NCBI RefSeq assembly: GCF_024753135.1
Contig: NZ_JANUGP010000032.1
Location: forward strand, 1 to 64,000
DNA: 64,000 nucleotides
Source: Streptomyces pyxinicus
GTDB taxonomy: Bacteria; Actinomycetota; Actinomycetes; Streptomycetales; Streptomycetaceae
Direction: 5' to 3'
The translations under genes and the position numbers were made by a program. The notes below the pieces were generated by a model. That model was not told the origin of the DNA. It made no database searches and was given only the letters and a program-made list of their open reading frames with translations. Numbering within the stretch: the stretch's first letter is position 1; each line of letters starts with the position of its first letter. Shown here in pieces: positions 55,948 to 63,762 of this stretch.

Positions 55948-57705
55948 TCAGCCACCGAGTACCCCCGGCAGGGCCAGCGCGCCGAGCAGGGTGGTGCCGA
56001 CCAGGAGCCAGGCCACGTAGTCGCCGACATGGCCGGACTGGAGGCGGCGCAGGGGTGCGGCCCAGCTGGGGGCGGCCAGCCAGGTGGGGCGGGTGACGGC
56101 GAGGGCGGCCAGGATGACCGCCAGGGCGGTGGCGGCCAGGCCCAGCAGTACGCCGGGTGCCGTCCAGTGGGCGGAGGCGTGCGCGCCGCCCGACCCGGCC
56201 TCGTTGACGGAGCGGGCCACCAGGTCGCCGAAGCCGGGGGCCACCCCGACGGCGAGGGCGGCGGCGAGCAGCACCGCGGGCACCGTCGTCATGGTGTCCG
56301 GGACGCGGCGCAGCAGCCCACCGGTCTCGGGCTCCTCGCCGGAGCCGCTGGTCTCGTACTCGGCGTCCTCGGGGCGCGGTCCGAGGCCGAGGAACACCCG
56401 GGCGGTGACCCGCAGGACGGCACCCGCGGTGATCGCGGAGACCAGTACGTACCCGACGGTGAGCGGGCCGCCGGCCGCCTCCTCGGCGACCGACTTGCCG
56501 AGCCCGGTGCCGAACGGCGGCAGGCCCGCGAGGCCCAGGGCGCCGATCGCGAACATCACCCCGGTGGCGCGCAGCGAACGGGCGCGGCCGTGCAGGGCGT
56601 GCTCGTCGACGCTGCCGAACCGGTCGAGCAGGACGCCCGCACAGGCGAACAGCGCGGCCTTCACGGCGGCGTGCCCGACGACGTAGAGGGCGATCCCGTC
56701 GTCGCCCTCGGGGGTGAGGACGCCGAGGCCGACGAGGAACAGGCCGGTGTGGGCGATGGTGGAGTAGGCGAGCAGCCGTTTGATGTGCCGCTGGTACCAG
56801 CACATGACGGCGCCGACGGCGGCCGTGAGGATGCCGAGCGTCACCAGTGCCCGGGTCAGGTCGGCGGCGGGGATGCCGCCGGGTCCGGCGAAGACGGTGC
56901 CGTACACCCGCCAGGCGCCGTAGACGCCGAGTTCGACCATGACACCGGAGAGCAGCATGCAGACCGGGGTGGGGGCGACGGCGTGCGCGTCCGGGAGCCA
57001 GAAGTGGAAGGGCACGGTGGCCGCCTTGACCAGCAGACCGGTCATCACCAGGACGAAAGAGGCGAGCACGAGGGCGTCCGGGCCGCCGTGCGCGTCGAGT
57101 CCGCGCCCGATCGCCGACATGCCCAGCTCGCCGGTGCGGGCGTAGAGCAGGGCGATGCCCATCAGCATGGCGTACGCGCCCAGCGAGTTGACGACACCGA
57201 AGGTCAGCGCGCCCTGGACGGCCCTGGCCTCGTCGATGCGGTAGCCGGTCAGGGCGTAGGCCACCACGCTCATCAGCTCGAAGAACACGAAGGCGTTGAA
57301 CAGGTCGCCGGCCAGGGCGAATCCGCACATGGCGCCCTGGAAGAGCAGCATCAGCGCGGTGAATGCGCCGGTGTGGCCGTGCGGGGGCGCGTCGAAGTAG
57401 CGCCAGGAGTAGGCGAGGGCGGCGAGCGTCAGCAGGGACGCGAGGGTGGCCATGCCGAGCGCGGGGCCGTCGCCGAGCACGACGATGCCGACGCTCTGCC
57501 CGCCGACGGGCAGCCAGCCGCCCACCCATTCGGTCATCGGCGGCGTGGAGTTCAGCAGCAGGAGCAGCGCGAGGGCCCCGGTGCCGCCGGAGACGACGAA
57601 GCCGGTGATCTCGACGGCGGCGCGCGGCAGCCGGCGGCCGGCGGCGGCCGGCAGGGCGGCGCCGAGCAGCGGAACGGCGACCAGGAGCGGGAGCAGGTGG
57701 TGCAT
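55948..57705 (-). CDS. mrpD: Mrp-type cation/proton antiporter subunit D (NuoM/N-like)
   Basis: A 585-residue polytopic membrane protein with about 14 helices of the proton-conducting NuoL/M/N family. Core residues are recognisable in GALTFGVVNSLGAYAMLMGI, KAATVPFHFWLPDAHAVAPTPV and LLAYSTIAHTGLFLVG. It is the only large antiporter-type subunit in the operon. Its ATG overlaps the MrpC stop by one base (TGATG). It is last in the operon. In known Mrp systems A and D together form the sodium/proton exchanger. Confidence 0.93.
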   Translation of the reverse strand: MHHLLPLLVAVPLLGAALPAAAGRRLPRAAVEITGFVVSGGTGALALLLLLNSTPPMTEWVGGWLPVGGQSVGIVVLGDGPALGMATLASLLTLAALAYSWRYFDAPPHGHTGAFTALMLLFQGAMCGFALAGDLFNAFVFFELMSVVAYALTGYRIDEARAVQGALTFGVVNSLGAYAMLMGIALLYARTGELGMSAIGRGLDAHGGPDALVLASFVLVMTGLLVKAATVPFHFWLPDAHAVAPTPVCMLLSGVMVELGVYGAWRVYGTVFAGPGGIPAADLTRALVTLGILTAAVGAVMCWYQRHIKRLLAYSTIAHTGLFLVGLGVLTPEGDDGIALYVVGHAAVKAALFACAGVLLDRFGSVDEHALHGRARSLRATGVMFAIGALGLAGLPPFGTGLGKSVAEEAAGGPLTVGYVLVSAITAGAVLRVTARVFLGLGPRPEDAEYETSGSGEEPETGGLLRRVPDTMTTVPAVLLAAALAVGVAPGFGDLVARSVNEAGSGGAHASAHWTAPGVLLGLAATALAVILAALAVTRPTWLAAPSWAAPLRRLQSGHVGDYVAWLLVGTTLLGALALPGVLGG

Positions 57706-58064
57706 CAGCCGCGCAGCTCCCGCAGTTCGTCGGGGTCGACCGTGCCGTGCCGTTTGGCGATCTGGAGGACCAGCGCGAGCAGCAGCGCGGTGACGGTGGC
57801 GCCGACGACGATGTCGGTGAGGGTGAGGGCCTGCACCACCGGGTCGACCACCGGCCGGGAGCCCGGCTCGATGTCGGAGAACACGGGCGCGGTGCCGCCG
57901 GCGCGGTAGCCGACCGCCAGCAGCAGGATGTAGGTCGCCGACTGGCAGACGGCGAGGCAGCCGACGGCGTGGATCAGGTGGCGGCTGGTGGCGAGGCCGT
58001 AGCAGCCGGTCAGAAAGACGTAGGCGGCGACCAGGTAGGGCAGGACGTCCATGGCGTGGCTCAT
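57705..58064 (-). CDS. mrpC: Mrp-type antiporter subunit C (NuoK-like)
   Basis: A 119-residue membrane protein with three helices, homologous to NuoK: LVAAYVFLTGCYGLATSRHL, AVGCLAVCQSATYILLLAVG and the loop PVVDPVVQALTLTDIVVGAT. The ATG at 58064 overlaps the preceding gene stop (ATGA) after GGAGG. It is normal in length and should form part of the membrane arm with subunits D and B. Confidence 0.93.
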   Translation of the reverse strand: MSHAMDVLPYLVAAYVFLTGCYGLATSRHLIHAVGCLAVCQSATYILLLAVGYRAGGTAPVFSDIEPGSRPVVDPVVQALTLTDIVVGATVTALLLALVLQIAKRHGTVDPDELRELRG

Positions 58065-58810
58065 TTTCCGGGCTCCTCCTCGGTCGCGTCCTCGATCTCG
58101 ACGGCCTGGTCGAGGAAGTGGGCGAGCAGCACGGTGGCCGCGCCGGCCACCTCCATGCCGACGGCCGCGTTCAGCAGGGGGACGGTGCCGCCGGAGGACA
58201 GCGTGTTGAACGTGCCGTACGGCAGCAGGGTGTTGGCGAGGAAGGCGGTGCCGGCGAGGAGGCCGGCGAGGCCCAGGACGACGTAGCTGGAGACGGCGAG
58301 CGCGTCGGTGGTCTCGTACACGCCGAGCGGGCGGACGCGTTCCAGCGCGCCGTAGTCGGCGCCCAGGTACAGCAGGTGCAGCGCGGTCGCGGCGACCACT
58401 CCGCCCTGGAAGCCGCCGCCGGGGCTGAGCTGGCCGTGCGCGATGACGTACAGGCCGGTCACCAGGGCGACGGGCAGCACGAGCAGCGCGTAGCGGCGTA
58501 CCGGGCGGGCCACTTCGGCGGGTTCGGGCGGTGCCCGGTGTTCGTCGCGGGTCTGGCGCAGCAGGACCACGCAGCCGAGGACGGCGGCGAACAGGATGCT
58601 CATCTCGCCGAGGGTGTCGTAGGCGCGCTGGTCGAAGTTGACGGAGGCGATGGTGTTGGCGATGTGCCGCCGCAGGGAGGCGTGCACGGCGCGGTCGCCG
58701 TAGGGGTGCGAACGGCCGCCGAAGCGGGGCAGGTCGAGGCAGGCGGCGACGAGCAGCGCGGCCAGGCCGGTGCCGCCGACGGCCAGCAGCCACAGCCGCA
58801 GCCGGTTCAC
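58061..58810 (-). CDS. MnhB/MbhE-type antiporter subunit
   Basis: A 249-residue membrane protein with an MbhE-like N-terminal part (about 1-90, FGGRSHPYGDRAVHASLRRH) and an MnhB C-terminal part (about 95-235: YVIAHGQLSPGGGFQGGVVA is the signature). In typical Mrp operons the MbhE-like part is at the end of MrpA; here it is fused to B. It begins with GTG and overlaps the preceding gene by four bases (GTGA). Confidence 0.9.
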   Translation of the reverse strand: MNRLRLWLLAVGGTGLAALLVAACLDLPRFGGRSHPYGDRAVHASLRRHIANTIASVNFDQRAYDTLGEMSILFAAVLGCVVLLRQTRDEHRAPPEPAEVARPVRRYALLVLPVALVTGLYVIAHGQLSPGGGFQGGVVAATALHLLYLGADYGALERVRPLGVYETTDALAVSSYVVLGLAGLLAGTAFLANTLLPYGTFNTLSSGGTVPLLNAAVGMEVAGAATVLLAHFLDQAVEIEDATEEEPGK

Positions 58811-59067
58811 TCCCGGTCCTCCTTCGAGCGGCCCCGGCGTCTGGTCTTGCGCACCGACAGCATGATGAGCAGCGGGGTCAGCGCCGAGCCGACGGCGAGT
58901 TGGGAGAGGCCGACGTCGGGGGCCTGGAGCACGGTGAACAGGGCGGCCAGGACGACGCCGAGCACGGACAGCACGAGGGCCTGCCGTGCGGGGTCGCGCT
59001 GGGTGACGGCCGCGGTGGCGCAGGCGGCGGTCAGCAGCAGCGTCACGACGATCACCGCGTCGGCCAC
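58807..59067 (-). CDS. DUF4040/MbhD-type antiporter subunit
   Basis: An 86-residue protein with three hydrophobic helices, matching the MbhD (DUF4040) module that otherwise follows the antiporter core in MrpA: LVLSVLGVVLAALFTVLQAP then DVGLSQLAVGSALTPLLIML. A basic tail (RKTRRRGRSKEDRE) ends it. It is a free-standing gene here and overlaps the MnhB gene by four bases. Confidence 0.88.
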   Translation of the reverse strand: MADAVIVVTLLLTAACATAAVTQRDPARQALVLSVLGVVLAALFTVLQAPDVGLSQLAVGSALTPLLIMLSVRKTRRRGRSKEDRE

Positions 59068-59100
59068 GGGACACCTCCGGCGCGTCGCCCCGGCACCGGG

Positions 59101-59553
59101 TCAGCCACCGCCCACCCGCCGGAAGCCGCCCGCCAGCGCGCGGGAGGCGATGACGTTGCCGGCGATCAGCAGTACGCCGATCACCAGCAGTTTCACCATG
59201 GCCCGGCCGGGTCCGGCGGCCGCGCAGGCGGCGACCACGGCGGCGAGGCCCAGCCCGGCGGCCGTCCAGGTCAGGCCCCAGGCGCTGGGCCGCTCCCCCG
59301 CCAGGTCGTCGGAGAGCAGCCGGGCGAAGACCAGGGTGCCGACCGGGCCGAGCAGGGCGAGCAGCAGGGCGAGGTCGACGTAGGACGGGCGGCCGTAGCC
59401 CTGGGACAGGAGCAGCAGGGCCGGGCAGACGGCGGAGGTGGCGAGGTTCTGGGCGAGGATCCGGCGGGCCGGCGGCCCGGTGGTCACGCCCCACAGGACG
59501 GCCGCCCCGCCGCCCCCCAGTGCGAGGGTCGCCGCGAGGATCCAGCCGTTCAC
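59101..59553 (-). CDS. mrpF: Mrp-type subunit F fused to a subunit-G-like region
   Basis: A 150-residue membrane protein with about five helices. The first half is MrpF-like (LLLSQGYGRPSYVDLALLLA, GPVGTLVFARLLSDD). The second half (about 90-150, LTWTAAGLGLAAVVAACAAA, then VKLLVIGVLLIAGNVIASRA) resembles the end of MrpG. The fusion is inferred from similarity and length; a divergent MrpG alone is less likely. It starts with GTG 59553, overlapping subunit E by four bases. Confidence 0.8.
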   Translation of the reverse strand: MNGWILAATLALGGGGAAVLWGVTTGPPARRILAQNLATSAVCPALLLLSQGYGRPSYVDLALLLALLGPVGTLVFARLLSDDLAGERPSAWGLTWTAAGLGLAAVVAACAAAGPGRAMVKLLVIGVLLIAGNVIASRALAGGFRRVGGG

Positions 59554-59744
59554 CGCCACCTCACCGCCCGCCGGCCGGCCCGGGCCAGCACCGCGCCGAC
59601 GGCGGCGCAGCCCGCGCCGACGATCCGTTCCAGGGTGTCCACCGAGGTGACGAACACCAGCCACAGCAGGGCCAGCGCCAGCCACCAGGCCAGCAGTTCG
59701 GCGGAGGCGCGCAGGAGCGGGCGGGGGTCGGTGCGCCGGGTCAT
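59550..59744 (-). CDS. mrpE: Mrp-type subunit E, short form
   Basis: A 64-residue membrane protein, far shorter than full MrpE (about 160 residues), keeping the central WWLALALLWLVFVTSVDTLE and GAGCAAVGAVLARAGRR. AGGAGG is ideally placed before the ATG at 59744. It is first in the operon E-FG-DUF4040-B-C-D. The function of the subunit is structural in known Mrp complexes. Confidence 0.8.
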   Translation of the reverse strand: MTRRTDPRPLLRASAELLAWWLALALLWLVFVTSVDTLERIVGAGCAAVGAVLARAGRRAVRWR

Positions 59745-59988
59745 CCGCCACCTCCTCGCCCTCCGCACGGGTGTGCGGCGTTCCGTCCCCTGCTCTTCGC
59801 CGCTCGGGGCATCCAAGCACCGGGGGGCGCACGCCGGGGCGGCGGCACGCGGGTGGGATGCCGGAGTGCCCCGGGAGCGTGAACGGAAACCCGGCGTGCG
59901 CGCTCGGCGTCCCGGCGGCGGCGGCATCCCGGCGGGGATGGCGGGTAACCGCGAGGGGACATCGGCCCGTTGAGGACTGGAGGATCAC

Positions 59989-60636
59989 ATGGCCCGCACC
60001 GCCGTACGACTGCCCGGGGCCCTGCGCGGCTCGCGGAAGCGGGAACCGGCGCGGGCCGGACGGCTTCCCGGCCTGCTGCGCCGCCCGGCGAGCCGGGGGC
60101 CGGCCGAGCGGGCGGGGCGCGCGGAGAGGGCCCCGCGTGCCGAAGAGGTCTCGACGGCCGCTCCCCGGCACGTGGTCCCGCTGCCCCTGCGGCTGCTGGC
60201 GATGCTGGCCGCGTTCGCGGCGATGGTGGCCTTCGCCGTGGTGCTCGCGCGGCTCACGCTCCAGCCCTCCCCGGCCTCGGTGCCGCTGACGCACAGCAAC
60301 GTGCATCCGGGCCGCTCGCTGCACGCCTACCTGGAGCAGGCGCCGTGGCGCGACGCGGTCAAGCAGCTCGGCGGCAACGTGCTGCTCGGCGTGCCGTTCG
60401 GGGTGCTGGTGCCGGTGCTGGCGCCGCGCGCCCGGGGGATGCTCCGGGTGCTGGGCCTGACCGCGCTGGTGATGCTGATGGTGGAGCTGGTGCAGGGCGC
60501 GCTGATCACGGGGCGGGCCTTCGACATCGACGACGTCATCCTCAACACCTCGGGGGCGCTGCTCGGTTGGCTGTTCCTCGGGCGGTGGCTCGGCAGGACG
60601 GTGCACGCCCGGGTGCGACGCGTGAGCGCCGAGTGA
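59989..60636 (+). CDS. VanZ-family membrane protein
   Basis: A 215-residue membrane protein. An Arg/Pro-rich hydrophilic N-terminus (about 1-62) precedes a VanZ-like domain with four helices: PLRLLAMLAAFAAMVAFAVV, NVLLGVPFGVLVPVLAPRAR, and a final VELVQGALITGRAFDIDDVI, NTSGALLGW block that is the family signature. VanZ relatives are linked to glycopeptide (teicoplanin) tolerance or sugar-phosphate envelope chemistry; no other van genes are here. GGAGG precedes the ATG. It is divergent from the Mrp operon. Confidence 0.9.
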   Translation: MARTAVRLPGALRGSRKREPARAGRLPGLLRRPASRGPAERAGRAERAPRAEEVSTAAPRHVVPLPLRLLAMLAAFAAMVAFAVVLARLTLQPSPASVPLTHSNVHPGRSLHAYLEQAPWRDAVKQLGGNVLLGVPFGVLVPVLAPRARGMLRVLGLTALVMLMVELVQGALITGRAFDIDDVILNTSGALLGWLFLGRWLGRTVHARVRRVSAE

Positions 60637-60676
60637 GGAGTCGCGTGAGGATCGGCGACAGGTCCGTACCAGAGTA

Positions 60677-60706
60677 TTGACGACGCTCTTATCTCACTCC
60701 TTAAAT
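60677..60706 (+). promoter_or_regulatory. Promoter of the GH16 gene
   Basis: TTGACG (60677-60682) and TTAAAT (60701-60706), spaced by 18 bases, lie in an AT-rich stretch 38 bases before the ATG. This is among the most consensus-like promoters in the window. GGAGAGCC precedes the ATG. Confidence 0.5.
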
Positions 60707-60743
60707 CAAGAGGCATCTCTCCCCCCACGCCGAATGGAGAGCC

Positions 60744-61976
60744 ATGGTCTCCTCACGTCTGCTGCGCGGATGCCTCTTCGCCGCCCTGTCCGTCGCGCTG
60801 GTCGGCTCCGCCGCCGTCGGACCGGCCGAGGCCCGCACCGACGCCCCGGCGGCAGCCGCCGCCACCACCTTCTCCGACACCTTCGACGGCCCGGCCGGCG
60901 CCGCGGTCGACGGCTCGAAGTGGACGCTGGAGACCGGCGACAACGTCAACAACCACGAGCGGCAGTACTACACCTCGGGCACGAAGAACGCGGCCCTGGA
61001 CGGCCAGGGCCACCTGGTGATCACGGCCCGCAAGGAGAACCCGGCCGGCTACCAGTGCTGGTACGGCAGCTGCCAGTACACCTCGGCCCGGCTGAACACG
61101 TCCGGCAAGTTCAACGCCCAGTACGGGCACGTCGAGGCGCGCATGAAGATCCCGCGCGGGCAGGGCATGTGGCCGGCGTTCTGGATGCTCGGCACGCCGG
61201 TCAACTGGCCGGACTCCGGGGAGGTCGACGTGATGGAGAACGTCGGCTTCGAACCCTCGACCGTGCACGGCACCATCCACGGCCCCGGCTACTCGGGCTC
61301 GGGCGGCATCGGCGCGGGCTACTCGCTGCCGAACGGGCAGGCCTTCGCCGACGCGTTCCACACCTTCGCGGTGGACTGGGCGCCGGACTCCCTCACCTGG
61401 TCGGTGGACGGCACCGTCTACCAGCGGCGCACCCCGGCCGACCTGGGCGGCAGGACGTGGGTGTTCAACAAGCCGTTCTTCCTCATCCTGAACCTCGCGG
61501 TGGGCGGCTACTGGCCCGGCGACCCGGACGGCTCCACGCAGTTCCCGCAGCAGCTCGTGGTGGACTCGGTGTCCGTGACGACCGGCGGCGGCGCGGCCGG
61601 CTCCGCGATCCGGGGGCTGGCCGGCAAGTGCGTGGACGTGGCGGCCGCCAACTCGGCGAACGGCACCCCGGTCCAGCTCTACGACTGCAACGGCACCGCC
61701 GCGCAGAACTGGACGGTCGGCTCGGACGGCACCATCCGGGCCCTCGGCAAGTGCCTGGACGTGACGGGCAACGGGACGGCGGACGGCACGGCCGTCCAGC
61801 TGTGGGACTGCACCGGCGGCCCCAACCAGAAATGGGCCGTCTCCGGGGCGAACGACATCGTCAACCCGCAGGCGGACAAGTGCCTGGACGTCACCGGCAA
61901 CAACTCCGCCAACGGGACCCGGTTGCAGATCTGGACCTGCACGGGCGGCGCCAACCAAAAGTGGACGGTCGGCTGA
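60744..61976 (+). CDS. Secreted GH16 beta-1,3-glucanase with a ricin-type lectin domain
   Basis: A 410-residue secreted glycoside hydrolase. Signal peptide about 1-30 (AEA cleavage), GH16 jelly roll about 42-280 with the catalytic E160-V-D162-V-M-E165 motif, which is the laminarinase form, and C-terminal beta-trefoil (about 288-410) with three QxW-type repeats (QLYDCNGTAAQNW, QLWDCTGGPNQKW, QIWTCTGGANQKW). It would cleave beta-1,3-glucan, such as fungal or algal wall polymers, and bind the product or substrate through the lectin domain. It has its own promoter; a hairpin overlaps its stop. Confidence 0.95.
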   Translation: MVSSRLLRGCLFAALSVALVGSAAVGPAEARTDAPAAAAATTFSDTFDGPAGAAVDGSKWTLETGDNVNNHERQYYTSGTKNAALDGQGHLVITARKENPAGYQCWYGSCQYTSARLNTSGKFNAQYGHVEARMKIPRGQGMWPAFWMLGTPVNWPDSGEVDVMENVGFEPSTVHGTIHGPGYSGSGGIGAGYSLPNGQAFADAFHTFAVDWAPDSLTWSVDGTVYQRRTPADLGGRTWVFNKPFFLILNLAVGGYWPGDPDGSTQFPQQLVVDSVSVTTGGGAAGSAIRGLAGKCVDVAAANSANGTPVQLYDCNGTAAQNWTVGSDGTIRALGKCLDVTGNGTADGTAVQLWDCTGGPNQKWAVSGANDIVNPQADKCLDVTGNNSANGTRLQIWTCTGGANQKWTVG

Positions 61977-61989
61977 GCCGTCGGCTCAG
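61973..61989. terminator. Short hairpin at convergent gene ends
   Basis: CTGAGCC-GTC-GGCTCAG, with 7-bp arms that include the stop codons of both convergent genes. It is a plausible weak bidirectional terminator. Confidence 0.45.
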
Positions 61990-62231
61990 TGCAGCGTCCA
62001 GGTGTACTTGTCGCCGCCCACGAAGCGGACCAGGTCCGGATCGTCCAGGTCGTGGATCGGGATGCCGTGGGCGGCGGCCGTCTGCAGCACGTCGGTGACG
62101 GTCCTCGCCTCACCGACCACCTCGCCGTCGATCTCCATGATCCGGAAAGGCGGCTCGCCGTGCCTGCCCGGGCACACGCCGAGCACCAGGACGCGCGGTC
62201 GGGAGATGTACGGAGCTGCTTGTTCGGTCAT
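61986..62231 (-). CDS. Hypothetical Streptomyces protein
   Basis: An 81-residue soluble protein of mixed alpha/beta type (PRVLVLGVCPGRHGEPPFRI then MEIDGEVVGEARTVTDVLQT and HDLDDPDLVRFVGGDKYTW). It is not assigned to a family I can name, but the pattern of hydrophobic strands and typical codon use support a real gene. The ATG at 62231 is used; there is no strong ribosome binding site. It lies between the GH16 gene and a remnant region. Confidence 0.72.
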   Translation of the reverse strand: MTEQAAPYISRPRVLVLGVCPGRHGEPPFRIMEIDGEVVGEARTVTDVLQTAAAHGIPIHDLDDPDLVRFVGGDKYTWTLH

Positions 62232-62241
62232 GCGACTCAGC

Positions 62242-62811
62242 CTAAGACGGGCGGCCTGGCCACGGCTCATCCACGGGCGCCGGCCGGCAGCTCCGGGACC
62301 GCCGCCTCGACCGCTCCCGGGTGGCCGGCCGCCCGACGTCCCCGTGTTCGCCCAGCCGGGTGAGCGCGGGCGCGATCGTCATGTCCTGTCCGAGCAGCTC
62401 GAAGACCGCGAGCACCGCCACGGCCGCGAGCACGGTGGCGTGCCGGGTGCGGAAGTCCTTGGCGGATGGGGCCCCTCCCGCGCGAGCACGGCCGAGCGTA
62501 CGGGAGTAGGGGCCGGAGAGGCGGCGCAGCGCCTCGTGGAGGTCGGCCCCGCGCCCCGCTCGTAGAAGGCGAGGAAGCGGTCGCCGCCGCGCGGGCGGCG
62601 CGGCAGTGCGCGGGCCGCGGTCGGCGTCTCGTCGTCCGGGCTCTGGTCGTCCCGCCCGCCCGGCGCGACGTGTGGATCTGCCCCTGGAGCCGGCGGGACG
62701 CGGGCTGACCCGGCCGCGGGTCACCGCCTGCGCGGTCCGGCTGCCCGGCCTCGGCTTCTTCCGCGTCGGCAGCGACCGGCACACCCGCACCAAGCCGGTC
62801 CGCGGGCGCAC
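62242..62811 (-). pseudogene. Degraded coding remnant, family unclear
   Basis: On the minus strand two partial frames carry protein-like text. One reads GGDRFLAFYERGAG; a different frame reads ADLHEALRRLSGPYSRTLGR, then FRTRHATVLAAVAVLAVFEL, LGQDMTIAPALTRLGEHGD. They join near 62560 through a frame change in a G-rich run, and the first ends are Arg/Pro-rich shadow. I do not recognise the parent family. It is reported as a remnant because composition changes abruptly and no complete start or domain exists. Confidence 0.4.
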
Positions 62812-62814
62812 GGC

Positions 62815-63618
62815 TCAGGGACGGCGCCAGGAGTCGTCGCCCAGATGGGAGCCAGCCTGCGGTCCCATGCGGAGCATGCCGCCGTCCACGCTCCAGGACG
62901 CGCCGGTGACGTAGGAGGCGTCCGGGCTCGCCAGGAAGGCGATGACGGCGGCCACCTCGCGGGCGTCGCCGGGCCGGCCGAGCGGCACCCCAGGGCGCCG
63001 TTCGGTGTGCACGTCGGTGTCCTCCTGACCGGTCATCGGTGTGGCGATCTCGCCGGGCGCGACCGCGTTCACCGTGATGCCGTACTCGGCCAGTTCCAGG
63101 GCCATCACCTGGGTGAGCAGGCCGAGTCCGCCCTTCGCCGCGCAGTACGGGGCCGCGCCGACCCGGGGCTGGTGCTCGTGCACGGAGGTGACGTTGACGA
63201 TCCGGCCGCCGTCGCCCTGCCGGATCATGTGCCGGGCCGCGCGCTGCCCGCACAGGAAGGGGCCGACGAGGTCGACGTCCAGCACCCGCCGCACGTCCTC
63301 CAGGGTCAGGTCCAGGTACGGGGTCATGGTGCCGGTCCCGGCGTTGTTGACCAGGACGTCGATCCGGCCGAGTTCGGCGCACAGCTCGTCCACCGTGTCG
63401 GCGGCGCCGGGCAGCCGGGTCAGGTCCAGCCGGGCGACGGCGGCGCGGCGGCCCTTGTCCCGGACCTCCCGTGCGGTCTCCTCGGCGCCCTTCTCGTCGG
63501 AGTGCCAGGTGATGCCGACGTCCAGGCCCGCCTCGGCCAGGCGTACGGCGGTGGCGCGGCCGATACCGGAGTCGGCACCGGTGATCAGCGCGGTGCGCTG
63601 CGCGGCTGGGGCGGGCAT
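62815..63618 (-). CDS. Short-chain dehydrogenase/reductase (FabG/glucose dehydrogenase-like)
   Basis: A 267-residue classical SDR. Motifs: TGADSGIGRAT (cofactor loop), NNAGTGT, catalytic Ser in VNVTSVHEHQP, YCAAKGGL (YxxxK) and PGEIATPMTG. The C-terminal region SWSVDGGMLRMGPQ is typical. It would oxidise or reduce a hydroxyl/keto group with NAD(P). AGGAGG precedes the ATG at 63618. The gene is divergent from the PHP/PolX gene across 144 bases. Confidence 0.93.
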   Translation of the reverse strand: MPAPAAQRTALITGADSGIGRATAVRLAEAGLDVGITWHSDEKGAEETAREVRDKGRRAAVARLDLTRLPGAADTVDELCAELGRIDVLVNNAGTGTMTPYLDLTLEDVRRVLDVDLVGPFLCGQRAARHMIRQGDGGRIVNVTSVHEHQPRVGAAPYCAAKGGLGLLTQVMALELAEYGITVNAVAPGEIATPMTGQEDTDVHTERRPGVPLGRPGDAREVAAVIAFLASPDASYVTGASWSVDGGMLRMGPQAGSHLGDDSWRRP

Positions 63619-63762
63619 GGGCGGCCTCCTGATGCCGGGGAACGTCGATGGGGCTTCGCAGCGCCCGGGGCGTGGACCGGGACTTCGCGGTACCCGGGAG
63701 CGGTGCGGGCAAACCGGGCGCCGGGCGCGCTTCCGCCGGGCTCCGGGTGTCAACCTGGTCCC

